Source: CAZVEE01 sp964625525 (lineage in GTDB: Bacteria > Pseudomonadota > Alphaproteobacteria > JAJFIK01). Taken from it: DNA of 14,902 bases. A program made the position numbers and the translations under genes. Positions 6,456 to 12,923 of this stretch are shown one piece after another; within the stretch, counting starts at the first letter, position 1, and every line of letters begins with the position of its first letter. Under the pieces are notes generated by a model. That model made no database searches, had not been told where the DNA came from, and was given only the letters and a program-made list of their open reading frames with translations. The DNA lies in NCBI GenBank assembly GCA_964625525.1, contig CAZVEE010000086.1:1-14902 (forward strand), read 5' to 3'.

Positions 6456-7005
6456 GGATCGCTACATTCCGCGCCTGAAGACGGTGTACGAGCAGGAACT
6501 CAAAGCCAAGCTTCAGGAAAAGTTCGCGTACTCGAATGCCATGAAGATTCCGCGCCTGGACAAGGTGGTGTTGAACATGGGCGTTGGCGAAGCCACGCAG
6601 GACACGAAGAAAGTGCAGTCGGCTTACGCGGATATGCAGGCCATTGCCGGCCAGAAGCCGGTGGTGACCCGTGCCAAGAAATCCATCGCCGGCTTCAAAG
6701 TGCGCGAGAACATGCCGCTGGGTGTGAAAGTCACGCTGCGCCGGGACCGTATGTATGAGTTCATCGACCGTCTGGTCACGATCGCGCTGCCGCGCGTGCG
6801 TGACTTCCGGGGGCTGAACGCCAAGAGCTTCGATGGCCGGGGCAATTACGCCATGGGCATCAAGGAGCACATCATCTTCCCCGAGATCAATTACGACAAA
6901 GTCGATCAGATCTGGGGCATGGACATCATTGTGTGCACTACCGCGCCGACCAATGACGAAGCGCGGGAACTGCTGAAACTGTTCAAATTTCCGTTCGCGG
7001 CGTAA
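6448..7005 (+). CDS. rplE: Large subunit ribosomal protein L5
   Basis: L5 binds 5S rRNA and forms part of the central protuberance, touching S13 across the subunit interface. The 185-residue protein (179 in E. coli) contains MKIPRLDKVVLNMGVGEA near residue 31, the TGFx-type segment KVTLRRDRMYEFIDRLVTIA, and the diagnostic FDGRGNYAMGIKEHIIFPEI. The ATG overlaps the end of rplX by 8 nt, with GGAGAGG at 6435-6441, so translation is probably coupled. The C-terminus ARELLKLFKFPFAA is normal. Confidence 0.98.
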   Translation: MSEDRYIPRLKTVYEQELKAKLQEKFAYSNAMKIPRLDKVVLNMGVGEATQDTKKVQSAYADMQAIAGQKPVVTRAKKSIAGFKVRENMPLGVKVTLRRDRMYEFIDRLVTIALPRVRDFRGLNAKSFDGRGNYAMGIKEHIIFPEINYDKVDQIWGMDIIVCTTAPTNDEARELLKLFKFPFAA

Positions 7006-7057
7006 GGCGGCGACGGGCGGTCCACGGGCCGCATGACCACCAAGGGTGGAGGATTGA

Positions 7058-7363
7058 ATGGCCAAGAAAAGTGCCATCGCGAAGAATAAGCGGCGTGAAA
7101 AGCTGGCGCAGAAATTCGCCGGCAAGCGCGAGCGGTTGAAGGCTCAGGCCAATGATGAGTCGCTGCCCGTGGAGGAACGGTTTGCCGCGCGGCTGAAACT
7201 TGCGAAGTTGCCGCGCAATTCGAACCCGACGCGCATCATGAACCGTTGCGACGTCACCGGTCGTCCGCATGCGTTTTATCGCAAGCTGCGTATGTCGCGG
7301 ATCGCGCTGCGCGAGTTGGGCAGCAAGGGCTTGGTGCCCGGCCTGGTGAAGTCGAGCTGGTAA
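7058..7363 (+). CDS. rpsN: Small subunit ribosomal protein S14 (zinc-independent type)
   Basis: The 101-residue protein is the long, zinc-independent form of S14, equal in length to E. coli S14. It has only one cysteine (in MNRCDVTGRPHAFYRKLRMS) and lacks the paired CxxC motifs of the zinc type. S14 lies in the 30S head next to S3 and S10. The N-terminal helix is Lys-rich (AKKSAIAKNKRREKLAQKFA). The ribosome binding site TGGAGGA at 7047-7053 is strong. The 52-nt spacer after rplE holds nothing else recognisable. Confidence 0.98.
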   Translation: MAKKSAIAKNKRREKLAQKFAGKRERLKAQANDESLPVEERFAARLKLAKLPRNSNPTRIMNRCDVTGRPHAFYRKLRMSRIALRELGSKGLVPGLVKSSW

Positions 7364-7382
7364 GGGGAGCGAGGATCACACC

Positions 7383-7781
7383 ATGACCATGTCCGATCCT
7401 TTGGGCGATATGCTCACCCGGATTCGCAATGGCCAGATGCGCCGCAAGTCGAAAGTGGTGACGCCCGCGTCGTCGCTGCGCGAGCGGGTGCTGACGGTGC
7501 TGGAGCAAGAAGGCTACATCCGCGGCTATCTGCGGGTGGAGGCCACCGGGGCCAAGCCGGAATTTGAGATCGAGCTCAAATACTATGAAGGCGAGCCGGT
7601 AATCTCTGAGATTAAGCGGGTCTCGAAACCGGGCCGACGTGTCTATTCGGCGGTGAAAGATCTGCCGCGGGTGCGCAATGGCCTGGGCATATCGATCTTG
7701 TCCACGCCCAAGGGCGTGATGTCGGACGCGGAAGCGCGGACGGAGAATGTGGGCGGCGAGGTGCTGTGCACCGTCTACTGA
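7383..7781 (+). CDS. rpsH: Small subunit ribosomal protein S8
   Basis: S8 binds helix 21 of 16S rRNA and is the translational repressor of the spc operon in E. coli. The 132-residue protein includes SDPLGDMLTRIRNGQMRR at the start and ends with GLGISILSTPKGVMSDAEARTENVGGEVLCTVY, where the STPKGVMSD segment is the RNA-binding signature. Two in-frame ATG codons (7383 and 7389) could start it. GAGGAT at 7371-7376 is well spaced for 7383, and alphaproteobacterial S8 often has two or three residues before the SDP/NDP motif, so 7383 is preferred. rplF follows after 40 nt. Confidence 0.97.
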   Translation: MTMSDPLGDMLTRIRNGQMRRKSKVVTPASSLRERVLTVLEQEGYIRGYLRVEATGAKPEFEIELKYYEGEPVISEIKRVSKPGRRVYSAVKDLPRVRNGLGISILSTPKGVMSDAEARTENVGGEVLCTVY

Positions 7782-7821
7782 CGGATGCCCGGCCCGCCTG
7801 AGCGAGGGCGAGTGGAGAGCC

Positions 7822-8355
7822 ATGTCTCGTATTGGTAAAAATCCGGTCGCGATCCCGAACGGCGTCACGCCGACGGTCTCCGGCCAGAAAGTCTCGGTCA
7901 AAGGACCGAAGGGGACGCTGGAGCTGACCCTGGTGGACGATGTGACCGTGTCGCAGGGCGATGATGGTCTGGTGATCGCGCCGGCGGACGACAGCAGCCG
8001 GGCGCGCGCCATGTGGGGCATGCAGCGCACTCTGGTGGCCAATATGGTCCACGGGGTGAGCGAAGGCTTCACGAAGGAGCTGGAGCTCAACGGCGTGGGC
8101 TATCGCGCCCAGGCGCAGGACCAGAAGTTGCAATTGCAGCTCGGCCTCAGCCATGACGTGGTCTATGACGTGCCCCAAGGCATTCAGGTCACGACCCCGA
8201 AGCCGACCCAGGTGTTCGTCACCGGGATCGACAAGCAACTCGTGGGTCAGGTGGCGGCCAATATTCGCCGCTACCGTCCGCCCGAGCCCTACAAGGGCAA
8301 AGGCATCAAGTATGTGGACGAATACATCTTCCGGAAGGAAGGCAAGAAGAAATGA
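7822..8355 (+). CDS. rplF: Large subunit ribosomal protein L6
   Basis: The 177-residue protein equals E. coli L6 in length. It starts MSRIGKNPVAIPNGV and has the two-repeat alpha/beta fold, with the C-terminal signature PEPYKGKGIKYVDEYIFRKEGKK. L6 lies near the GTPase-associated centre and the sarcin-ricin loop and is needed late in 50S assembly. The ATG at 7822 is preceded by GGAGAG; an upstream in-frame start at 7747 lies inside rpsH and would give an unrelated N-terminus, so it is rejected. The stop overlaps rplR by 4 nt (ATGA). Confidence 0.98.
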   Translation: MSRIGKNPVAIPNGVTPTVSGQKVSVKGPKGTLELTLVDDVTVSQGDDGLVIAPADDSSRARAMWGMQRTLVANMVHGVSEGFTKELELNGVGYRAQAQDQKLQLQLGLSHDVVYDVPQGIQVTTPKPTQVFVTGIDKQLVGQVAANIRRYRPPEPYKGKGIKYVDEYIFRKEGKKK

Positions 8356-8714
8356 GCAAAGGTCTTTCCCTGTTCGATCGGCGCAAGCGGCGCAATCGCT
8401 CCAAGCTGCGCAAAGCGGGGGGCGGACGGCCGCGTCTGTCGGTGTTCCGCTCCGCCAATCACATCTACGCCCAGGTTATCGACGATACGACCGGGCGGAC
8501 CGTGGCGTCTGCTTCGACGGTGGACAAGGAGCTGCGGGACAAGGTCAAGGCCGGCGGCAACTGCGACGCGGCGGCCGAGGTGGGCAAGCTGGTGGCCGCA
8601 CGGGCCGTGCAGGCGGGCATCAAAGAGGTGGTGTTCGACCGCGGCGCTTATTTGTTCCATGGCCGGGTGAAGACGCTGGCCGAGGCGGCGCGCGAGGGTG
8701 GCCTCAACTTCTGA
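8352..8714 (+). CDS. rplR: Large subunit ribosomal protein L18
   Basis: The 120-residue protein is a typical L18: a basic N-terminal region (FDRRKRRNRSKLRKAGGGRP) and a globular domain with RLSVFRSANHIYAQVIDDTTG, ending VVFDRGAYLFHGRVKTLAEA and GLNF. L18 binds 5S rRNA together with L5 and brings it into the central protuberance. Its start overlaps the rplF stop, and the rplF end (GGAAGGAAGG, 8333-8342) serves as ribosome binding region. A 92-nt spacer with one stable hairpin separates it from rpsE. Confidence 0.98.
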   Translation: MSKGLSLFDRRKRRNRSKLRKAGGGRPRLSVFRSANHIYAQVIDDTTGRTVASASTVDKELRDKVKAGGNCDAAAEVGKLVAARAVQAGIKEVVFDRGAYLFHGRVKTLAEAAREGGLNF

Positions 8715-8739
8715 CGCCATTCGGGAGCGGATCTATTGG

Positions 8740-8754
8740 GGCGGGAGCCCCGCC
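8740..8754 (+). other. GC-rich hairpin in the rplR-rpsE spacer
   Basis: GGCGGG (8740-8745) pairs with CCCGCC (8749-8754) across a 3-nt loop, in an otherwise featureless 92-nt spacer. An alternative pairing uses GGGGC and GCCCC with a 4-nt loop. There is no T run directly after it (TTTT appears only at 8765-8768), so it is not a good terminator. It could be a processing or pause site; function unknown. Confidence 0.4.
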
Positions 8755-8806
8755 GGAGGCCGGGTTTTGAACGCCGCGCCGGCAGAAGACAAGAAAGGGT
8801 AGCGTC

Positions 8807-9394
8807 GTGGCACGTGGAGACCGGGATCGCGATGATCGCGACAGTGAATTCGTCGATAAGCTCGTTGGCATCAACCGAGTGGCGAAGGTGGTGAAAGGCG
8901 GCCGGCGCTTCGGGTTTGCCGCGCTTGTGGTGCTCGGCGACCAGAAAGGCCGTGTAGGCTTTGGTCACGGCAAGGCGCGCGAAGTGCCCGAAGCCATCCG
9001 CAAGGCGACCGAATCCGCCAAGCGGGGTCTGATCCGGGTGCCGTTGCGTGAAGGACGGACGTTGCACCACGATATGGAAGGCCGCCATGGCGCGGGTCGG
9101 GTGCTGCTGCGCGCTGCACCCCCGGGAACCGGCATCATTGCCGGTGGTCCCATGCGCGCGGTGTTTGAAACACTGGGCGTGCAGGATGTGGTGGCCAAGT
9201 CGCTGGGGACGTCGAACCCGTACAACATGGTGCGCGCCACGTTCGATGCGCTGAAAAAGGAAGTGTCGCCACGCCATGTGGCGGCCAAGCGCGGCAAGAA
9301 AGTCGCAGAAATCATCGCTCGGCGGAATGAGGCGCAGGGCGAGACCGGGGCCGCTGCCGAGGCGAGCGCGGCGGCGGAAGCCAGCGCGGAATAG
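8807..9394 (+). CDS. rpsE: Small subunit ribosomal protein S5 with Ala/Glu-rich tail
   Basis: S5 lies at the mRNA entry channel with S3 and S4 and affects decoding fidelity. The 195-residue protein starts with a charged head (MARGDRDRDDRDSEF) common in alphaproteobacteria, then the double-stranded-RNA-binding-like domain DKLVGINRVAKVVKGGRRFG and the C-terminal domain with GIIAGGPMRAVFETLGVQDV and SLGTSNPYNMVRATFDAL. Residues 175-195 are a low-complexity Ala/Glu tail (E. coli S5 has 167 residues). The start is GTG at 8807 with AAAGGG at 8794-8799. rpmD begins 72 nt after the stop. Confidence 0.97.
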   Translation: MARGDRDRDDRDSEFVDKLVGINRVAKVVKGGRRFGFAALVVLGDQKGRVGFGHGKAREVPEAIRKATESAKRGLIRVPLREGRTLHHDMEGRHGAGRVLLRAAPPGTGIIAGGPMRAVFETLGVQDVVAKSLGTSNPYNMVRATFDALKKEVSPRHVAAKRGKKVAEIIARRNEAQGETGAAAEASAAAEASAE

Positions 9395-9466
9395 GAATTG
9401 GCCTGGGGCCTGGATGGCTGTATCCGGGTGTGATGATCTCAGGCTTAGGTGAGAATGGAGAGGCCG

Positions 9467-9922
9467 ATGGCCGACGAGACCAAGAAGGCCGAAGAAGGCG
9501 CCGCGACGGCTGACGACGCTGCTCAGGCCGAAAAGCCCGCCGCGAAAAAGGCGGCAGCCAAGAAGACGGCGGCCAAGAAAACCGCGGCTAAAAAGACGGC
9601 GGCCAAGACGGCCGCTCCTAAGGTTGAGGCTGACACAGCCGACAAGCCGGTTGAACCGAAGGCGTCCGCTGCGAAAGCCGAGAGCAAGGCCGAGACTGCG
9701 CCACGCGGGCGCCGGGAGCGCAAGGCACCCACTGGCAAGACCGTGACAGTGGAGCAAATCGGCAGTGGTATTCGTCGTCCTCAGGACCAGCGGGCGACGC
9801 TGGTCGGGCTGGGCCTGAACAAAATGCACCGCCGCCGCACGCTGGAAGATACGCCGGCCGTGCGCGGCATGATCCGCAAAGTGGCGCATCTGGTGCGCAT
9901 CGTGGATGAAGGGAGCGCGTGA
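9467..9922 (+). CDS. rpmD: Ribosomal protein L30 with histone H1-like N-terminal extension
   Basis: The last 61 residues (91-151) are a normal L30: KTVTVEQIGSGIRRPQDQRA, then TLVGLGLNKMHRRRTLEDTP and AVRGMIRKVAHLVRIVDEG. L30 binds 23S rRNA domain II on the 50S surface and is normally about 60 residues. Here the ATG at 9467, with GGAG at 9457-9460, gives 151 residues. Residues 1-22 are acidic, 23-52 are an Ala-Lys-Thr array with AAKKT units as in bacterial H1-like proteins (AlgP, Hc2, BpH1 types), 53-78 are mixed charge, and 80-86 are an Arg-rich linker. The extension is in frame with no stop. An alternative start is GTG 9743 (residue 93), giving a 59-residue protein, but it lacks a well-placed Shine-Dalgarno. 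The stop overlaps rplO by one base (TGATG). Confidence 0.93.
   Translation: MADETKKAEEGAATADDAAQAEKPAAKKAAAKKTAAKKTAAKKTAAKTAAPKVEADTADKPVEPKASAAKAESKAETAPRGRRERKAPTGKTVTVEQIGSGIRRPQDQRATLVGLGLNKMHRRRTLEDTPAVRGMIRKVAHLVRIVDEGSA
9539..9616 (+). repeat. Tandem 15-nt repeat encoding AAKKT units in rpmD
   Basis: Codons for residues 25-50 of L30 form an imperfect tandem array. Successive units read as AAKK(A), AAKKT, AAKKT, AAKKT and a shortened AAKT. Lys is written AAG or AAA and Thr ACG or ACC in different units, so the copies have drifted at silent positions while the peptide stayed regular. This suggests selection on the protein repeat, or age, more than a recent slippage event. Confidence 0.8.
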
Positions 9923-10446
9923 TGCAGCTCAACGAACTCGCTGATAATCCCGGTGCTCGCAAACGCCGCATGCGCGTCGGCCGCGGTATCGGCTCGGGTA
10001 AGGGTAAGACCGGTGGCCGGGGTGTGAAAGGTCAGAAATCTCGCTCGGGCGTCGCGATCAAAGGGTTTGAAGGCGGCCAGATGCCGCTTCACATGCGCTT
10101 GCCCAAGCGCGGCTTTAACAAGCCCAACCGGCTGGCCTTTGCTGAGGTCAATATCGGGCGCTTACAGGCGGCCATTGACGCCAAGCGCCTCGACCCAAGC
10201 CAGAAGGTCGATGCCGACGCTCTGATCAAGGCAGGGCTGGTGCGCCGGGAACTGGATGGCGTGCGCCTGCTGGGGCATGGCGAGCTGAGCGTGAAAGTGG
10301 ATATCGATGTGGCCGGTGCCACCCCGACGGCTGTTGCGGCCGTGGAAAAGGCGGGGGGATCGGTGAGCGTGATCGGGACGGTGCCCGCGCGCAAGCGCAA
10401 GGGCGGCACCAACGGACGCAAGGTCAAGGCCGATGCCAGCGCCTAA
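9922..10446 (+). CDS. rplO: Large subunit ribosomal protein L15
   Basis: L15 is a late-assembly 50S protein with an extended Gly-rich N-terminal arm that penetrates the rRNA. The 174-residue protein (144 in E. coli) starts MQLNELADNPGARKRRMRVG and includes GRGIGSGKGKTGGRGVKGQKSRSG with IKGFEGGQMPLHMRLPKRGF, the family signature. The C-terminal globular domain holds LLGHGELSVKVDIDVAGATP. The ATG at 9922 shares a base with the rpmD stop, and GGGAG at 9911-9915 is its ribosome binding site; the GTG immediately upstream (9919) is a possible but less likely start. The C-terminal basic tail (ARKRKGGTNGRKVKADASA) is mildly extended. Confidence 0.97.
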   Translation: MQLNELADNPGARKRRMRVGRGIGSGKGKTGGRGVKGQKSRSGVAIKGFEGGQMPLHMRLPKRGFNKPNRLAFAEVNIGRLQAAIDAKRLDPSQKVDADALIKAGLVRRELDGVRLLGHGELSVKVDIDVAGATPTAVAAVEKAGGSVSVIGTVPARKRKGGTNGRKVKADASA

Positions 10447-10658
10447 GGGCGCGTGGCGCCATGGGGCGCGGTGAAAAAAGCCGCGCTCAAGGCGCTGACA
10501 TGTTGCGGCCCCATGCCAATCTAGGGCTTTATGACCGCTGGCATGGGCGGCGCGGACGGCCCGCTGATCCGATGCCGCCTCAGGACTTCCGGCCGGAGCG
10601 TCGCGGGCCCGCCCGCAAGACGCGTCCCGGTCGCCGATATGCAACGGAGTGACGCTCG
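10447..10658 (+). other. rplO-secY spacer with two inverted repeats and a doubtful small ORF
   Basis: In most bacteria secY follows rplO closely, but here 212 nt intervene. One stem pairs GCGCGG (10466-10471) with CCGCGC (10481-10486) around a loop containing AAAAAA. A second pairs CCCATGCC (10510-10517) with GGCATGGG (10540-10547) around a 22-nt loop. An open frame of 63 codons (10461-10652) ends 6 nt before secY, and its last codons contain the GGAG (10646-10649) that serves secY. The predicted peptide is Arg/Pro/Gly-rich with no family I recognise. Either a structured secY leader or a small coupled gene is possible; I cannot decide. Confidence 0.35.
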
Positions 10659-11981
10659 ATGGCCTCAGCCGCCGAACAGCTAGCAGCCAATCTCAACTAC
10701 TCATCCTTTGCCAAGGCGACCGAGCTTCAAAAGCGCATCTGGTTCACGCTGGGGGCGCTGATCGTCTACCGGATCGGCACCTATATTCCGATCCCGGGCG
10801 TGGATCCGGCGGTCTTTGCGAGCGTCTTTGAGCAGCAAGGCATCCTGAACATGGTCAACATGTTCGCGGGCGGTGCTATTGAGCGAATGGCGATCTTCGC
10901 GCTCAACATCATGCCGTACATCTCGGCGTCGATCATCATGCAGCTCATGACGACGGTTTCGCCGAAACTGGAACAGCTCAAGAAAGAAGGCGACCAAGGC
11001 CGCAAGCAGATCAACCAGTACACCCGGTATCTGACCGTGGTGCTGGCCACGGTGCAGGCCTTCGCGATCGCCAACGGATTTCAGGCCAGCGGCGCCTTGC
11101 CGCCGGGCTGGTTCTTTACGGCGAGCACGGTGATCACTCTGGTGGGGGGCACCCTGTTCCTGATGTGGCTTGGCGAGCAGATCACGGCGCGCGGTGTCGG
11201 CAACGGGATTTCGCTGATCATTTTCGCCGGCATTGTCGCGGAACTGCCGCGGGCCATGGCGGGCCTTTTGGAGGCCGGACGACTGGGGTCCATCGAGTGG
11301 TTCGCGATTGTCGGCATTCTGCTGATGATGATCGCGGTCATTGCGTTTGTGGTTTTCGTGGAACGAGCCCAACGACGCCTCATTGTGCAATATCCCAAGC
11401 GACAAATGGGCAACCGCATGTTTGGCGGCGAGACGTCGCACCTGCCCTTGAAGCTCAATACGGCTGGGGTGATTCCGCCGATCTTCGCGTCCTCGCTGTT
11501 GCTGCTGCCGATCACGGTGGCAAGCTTCTCGGCGGAGGGCGCGCCGGACTGGCTGACCTACATCACGGCGCTCCTCCAGCGTGGTGCGCCGCTGTACATG
11601 GGTCTGTACGCGGCAGGGATTATTTTCTTCTGCTTCTTCTACACGGCCATTGTCTTCAATCCCGAGGACACGGCAGATAATCTGAAGAAGCATGGCGGCT
11701 TCATTCCTGGGATTCGGCCCGGTAAACGCACGGCGGAGTACATTGACTATGTGCTGACCCGGCTGACCGTGATTGGGGCGATCTACCTGACCATTGTGTG
11801 TTTGCTGCCCGAAGCGCTGCTGTCGCAGAACTCACAAATCCCGGTCTATATCGGTGGAACATCGCTGCTCATCATGGTGACGGTGACCATGGATACCGTT
11901 AACCAGGTGCAGAGCCATCTGCTGGCGCACCAATATGAAGGGCTGATCAAGAAGTCGAAGCTGAGGGGGAGCCGCCGATGA
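10659..11981 (+). CDS. secY: Protein translocase channel subunit SecY
   Basis: SecY is the membrane pore of the Sec translocon, working with SecE and SecG, the SecA motor and docked ribosomes. The 440-residue protein has the ten-helix pattern: helix 1 near 28-40 (FTLGALIVYRIGTYIPIPGVD), the plug region around 62-75, helix 2 with MPYISASIIMQLM, and further hydrophobic segments to about 412. The cytoplasmic C5 loop GGFIPGIRPGKRTAEYIDYV (346-365) carries Arg353, equivalent to the essential E. coli Arg357. The basic C-terminus YEGLIKKSKLRGSRR is typical. The start has GGAG at 10646-10649. The stop overlaps adk by 4 nt. Location: inner membrane. Confidence 0.98.
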   Translation: MASAAEQLAANLNYSSFAKATELQKRIWFTLGALIVYRIGTYIPIPGVDPAVFASVFEQQGILNMVNMFAGGAIERMAIFALNIMPYISASIIMQLMTTVSPKLEQLKKEGDQGRKQINQYTRYLTVVLATVQAFAIANGFQASGALPPGWFFTASTVITLVGGTLFLMWLGEQITARGVGNGISLIIFAGIVAELPRAMAGLLEAGRLGSIEWFAIVGILLMMIAVIAFVVFVERAQRRLIVQYPKRQMGNRMFGGETSHLPLKLNTAGVIPPIFASSLLLLPITVASFSAEGAPDWLTYITALLQRGAPLYMGLYAAGIIFFCFFYTAIVFNPEDTADNLKKHGGFIPGIRPGKRTAEYIDYVLTRLTVIGAIYLTIVCLLPEALLSQNSQIPVYIGGTSLLIMVTVTMDTVNQVQSHLLAHQYEGLIKKSKLRGSRR

Positions 11982-12556
11982 GGCTGATACTGCTTGGACC
12001 GCCCGGAGCGGGCAAGGGAACGCAGGCCCAGCGGCTAGAGACCAAATACGGCATCAAGCAGCTTTCGACCGGTGACATGTTGCGCGCCGCCGTCGCCGCC
12101 GGCACCGATGTGGGCAAGCGCTGCAAAGAGATCATGGACCGGGGCGATCTGGTCCCCGACGAAATCGTGGTGGAGATCATTTCCCAGCGCGTTGACCAGT
12201 CCGATTGCGCCAAAGGCTTCATCTTGGATGGCTTCCCGCGCAATGTGCCCCAGGCCGAAGCGCTCGATACCATGCTGAGCCAGAAGGATCTGTCTCTGGA
12301 TGTGGTGATTGAGATCGTGGTGGACGAAGGCTGCCTTCTGGAGCGCATCGAAACGCGCCGGTCGGAAAACCCAGACAGTGTGCGCGCCGATGATAATGCG
12401 GAGACGCTGCGCAAGCGCCTTGGGGTTTATCGAGATCAGACGGCGCCGTTGCTGCCTTATTACCGTGGCCAGGGCAAGCTGACCCAGGTGGACGGGATGC
12501 AGTCGATTGATGAGGTGACCACGCAGATTCAGACGGTGGTCGCCCCTTTTGCTTGA
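11978..12556 (+). CDS. adk: Adenylate kinase, short-lid type
   Basis: Adenylate kinase catalyses ATP + AMP = 2 ADP in the cytoplasm. The 192-residue protein has the P-loop GPPGAGKGT (7-15), the AMP-site segment STGDMLR (30-36, Arg36), DGFPR (84-88) and the catalytic RADDN segment (136-140). The LID, about residues 121-137, is short and has no zinc-binding cysteine set, which explains the length compared with 214 residues in E. coli; this short form is usual in alphaproteobacteria. The ATG overlaps the secY stop (ATGA) and is preceded by GGGGGAG (11965-11971). Co-expression with secY in this position is a conserved arrangement. No clear terminator follows it. Confidence 0.98.
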   Translation: MRLILLGPPGAGKGTQAQRLETKYGIKQLSTGDMLRAAVAAGTDVGKRCKEIMDRGDLVPDEIVVEIISQRVDQSDCAKGFILDGFPRNVPQAEALDTMLSQKDLSLDVVIEIVVDEGCLLERIETRRSENPDSVRADDNAETLRKRLGVYRDQTAPLLPYYRGQGKLTQVDGMQSIDEVTTQIQTVVAPFA

Positions 12557-12605
12557 AAGCCTTAGGCGAGGCGAGCGGAAGACGGGATTGGCGCTTTGAC
12601 AGGTC

Positions 12606-12633
12606 TTGACGGGCGGCGAGGGATTTCTATACT
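12606..12633 (+). promoter_or_regulatory. Sigma-70-type promoter for the alpha block (rpsM-rpsK-rpoA)
   Basis: A TTGACG -35 box (12606-12611) and a TATACT -10 box (12628-12633), separated by 16 nt, each match the consensus at five of six positions. It lies 50 nt after adk and is the best promoter I can see in the window. A second TTGACA stands at 12596-12601, ten bases upstream, but is 26 nt from the -10 box. Transcription would begin near 12640. Confidence 0.7.
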
Positions 12634-12639
12634 CCCGGC

Positions 12640-12923
12640 TTCCCGAGTGCGCCGTTTACCGATTTTCGGGGGTACGTGCTGACCGACGCCACATAAGCGT
12701 GGCCTGGTTCACGGATCCGGCGCACCGGCGAGGGATCTTTCATCACACGGAACCGAGTCATCGGGCCCGCGTCCGCTCCGGCGGTAGCGATAGAGCGCCT
12801 AACACCCTCAAAGCGGGTCGTTGGCGCTGGGGTCCGGGAGCCGGTTCGCTCCGTTGTGCAGATGTGGCCTCCGGCCCGCCTTCTAAGGGCGAGCGGAGCC
12901 ATTGGGGTTTCAGGAGACGACAC
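12640..12923 (+). promoter_or_regulatory. Long 5' leader of rpsM (candidate autoregulatory RNA)
   Basis: About 285 nt lie between the predicted start site and the rpsM GTG, with no recognisable gene. The frame of rpsM happens to be open throughout (from 12606), but the encoded sequence resembles no S13. Short stems visible by eye are GCCAC (12688-12692) with GTGGC (12699-12703); GCTCCG (12848-12853) with CGGAGC (12894-12899); and, inside the latter, CGCC (12877-12880) with GGCG (12888-12891). The last group ends just before the AGGAGA ribosome binding site. In E. coli, S4 controls this operon through a leader pseudoknot; here rpsD is not in the operon, so the effector, if any, is unknown. Confidence 0.4.

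Noticed and set aside
9523..9738. Minus-strand frame encoding a repetitive hydrophobic AAVFL peptide, which could look like a membrane repeat protein
   Set aside because: It is simply the complement of the Ala/Lys/Thr codon array in rpmD.
8648..9889. 413-codon open frame on the minus strand across rpsE and rpmD
   Set aside because: It mirrors the real genes in GC-rich DNA. Its protein has no recognisable domain and covers two secure ribosomal genes plus their spacer.
10701..11693. 330-codon open frame on the minus strand opposite secY
   Set aside because: It is an Arg/His/Gln-rich shadow of a membrane protein gene with no family resemblance.
12557..12605. Possible terminator after adk
   Set aside because: No stable stem followed by a T run is visible here, so transcription from secY-adk may run into the rpsM promoter region.
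12606..12923. 106-residue upstream extension of S13
   Set aside because: The frame is open by chance through the leader. It starts within the -35 box of the predicted promoter, and S13 proteins begin at MARIAGVNIP.
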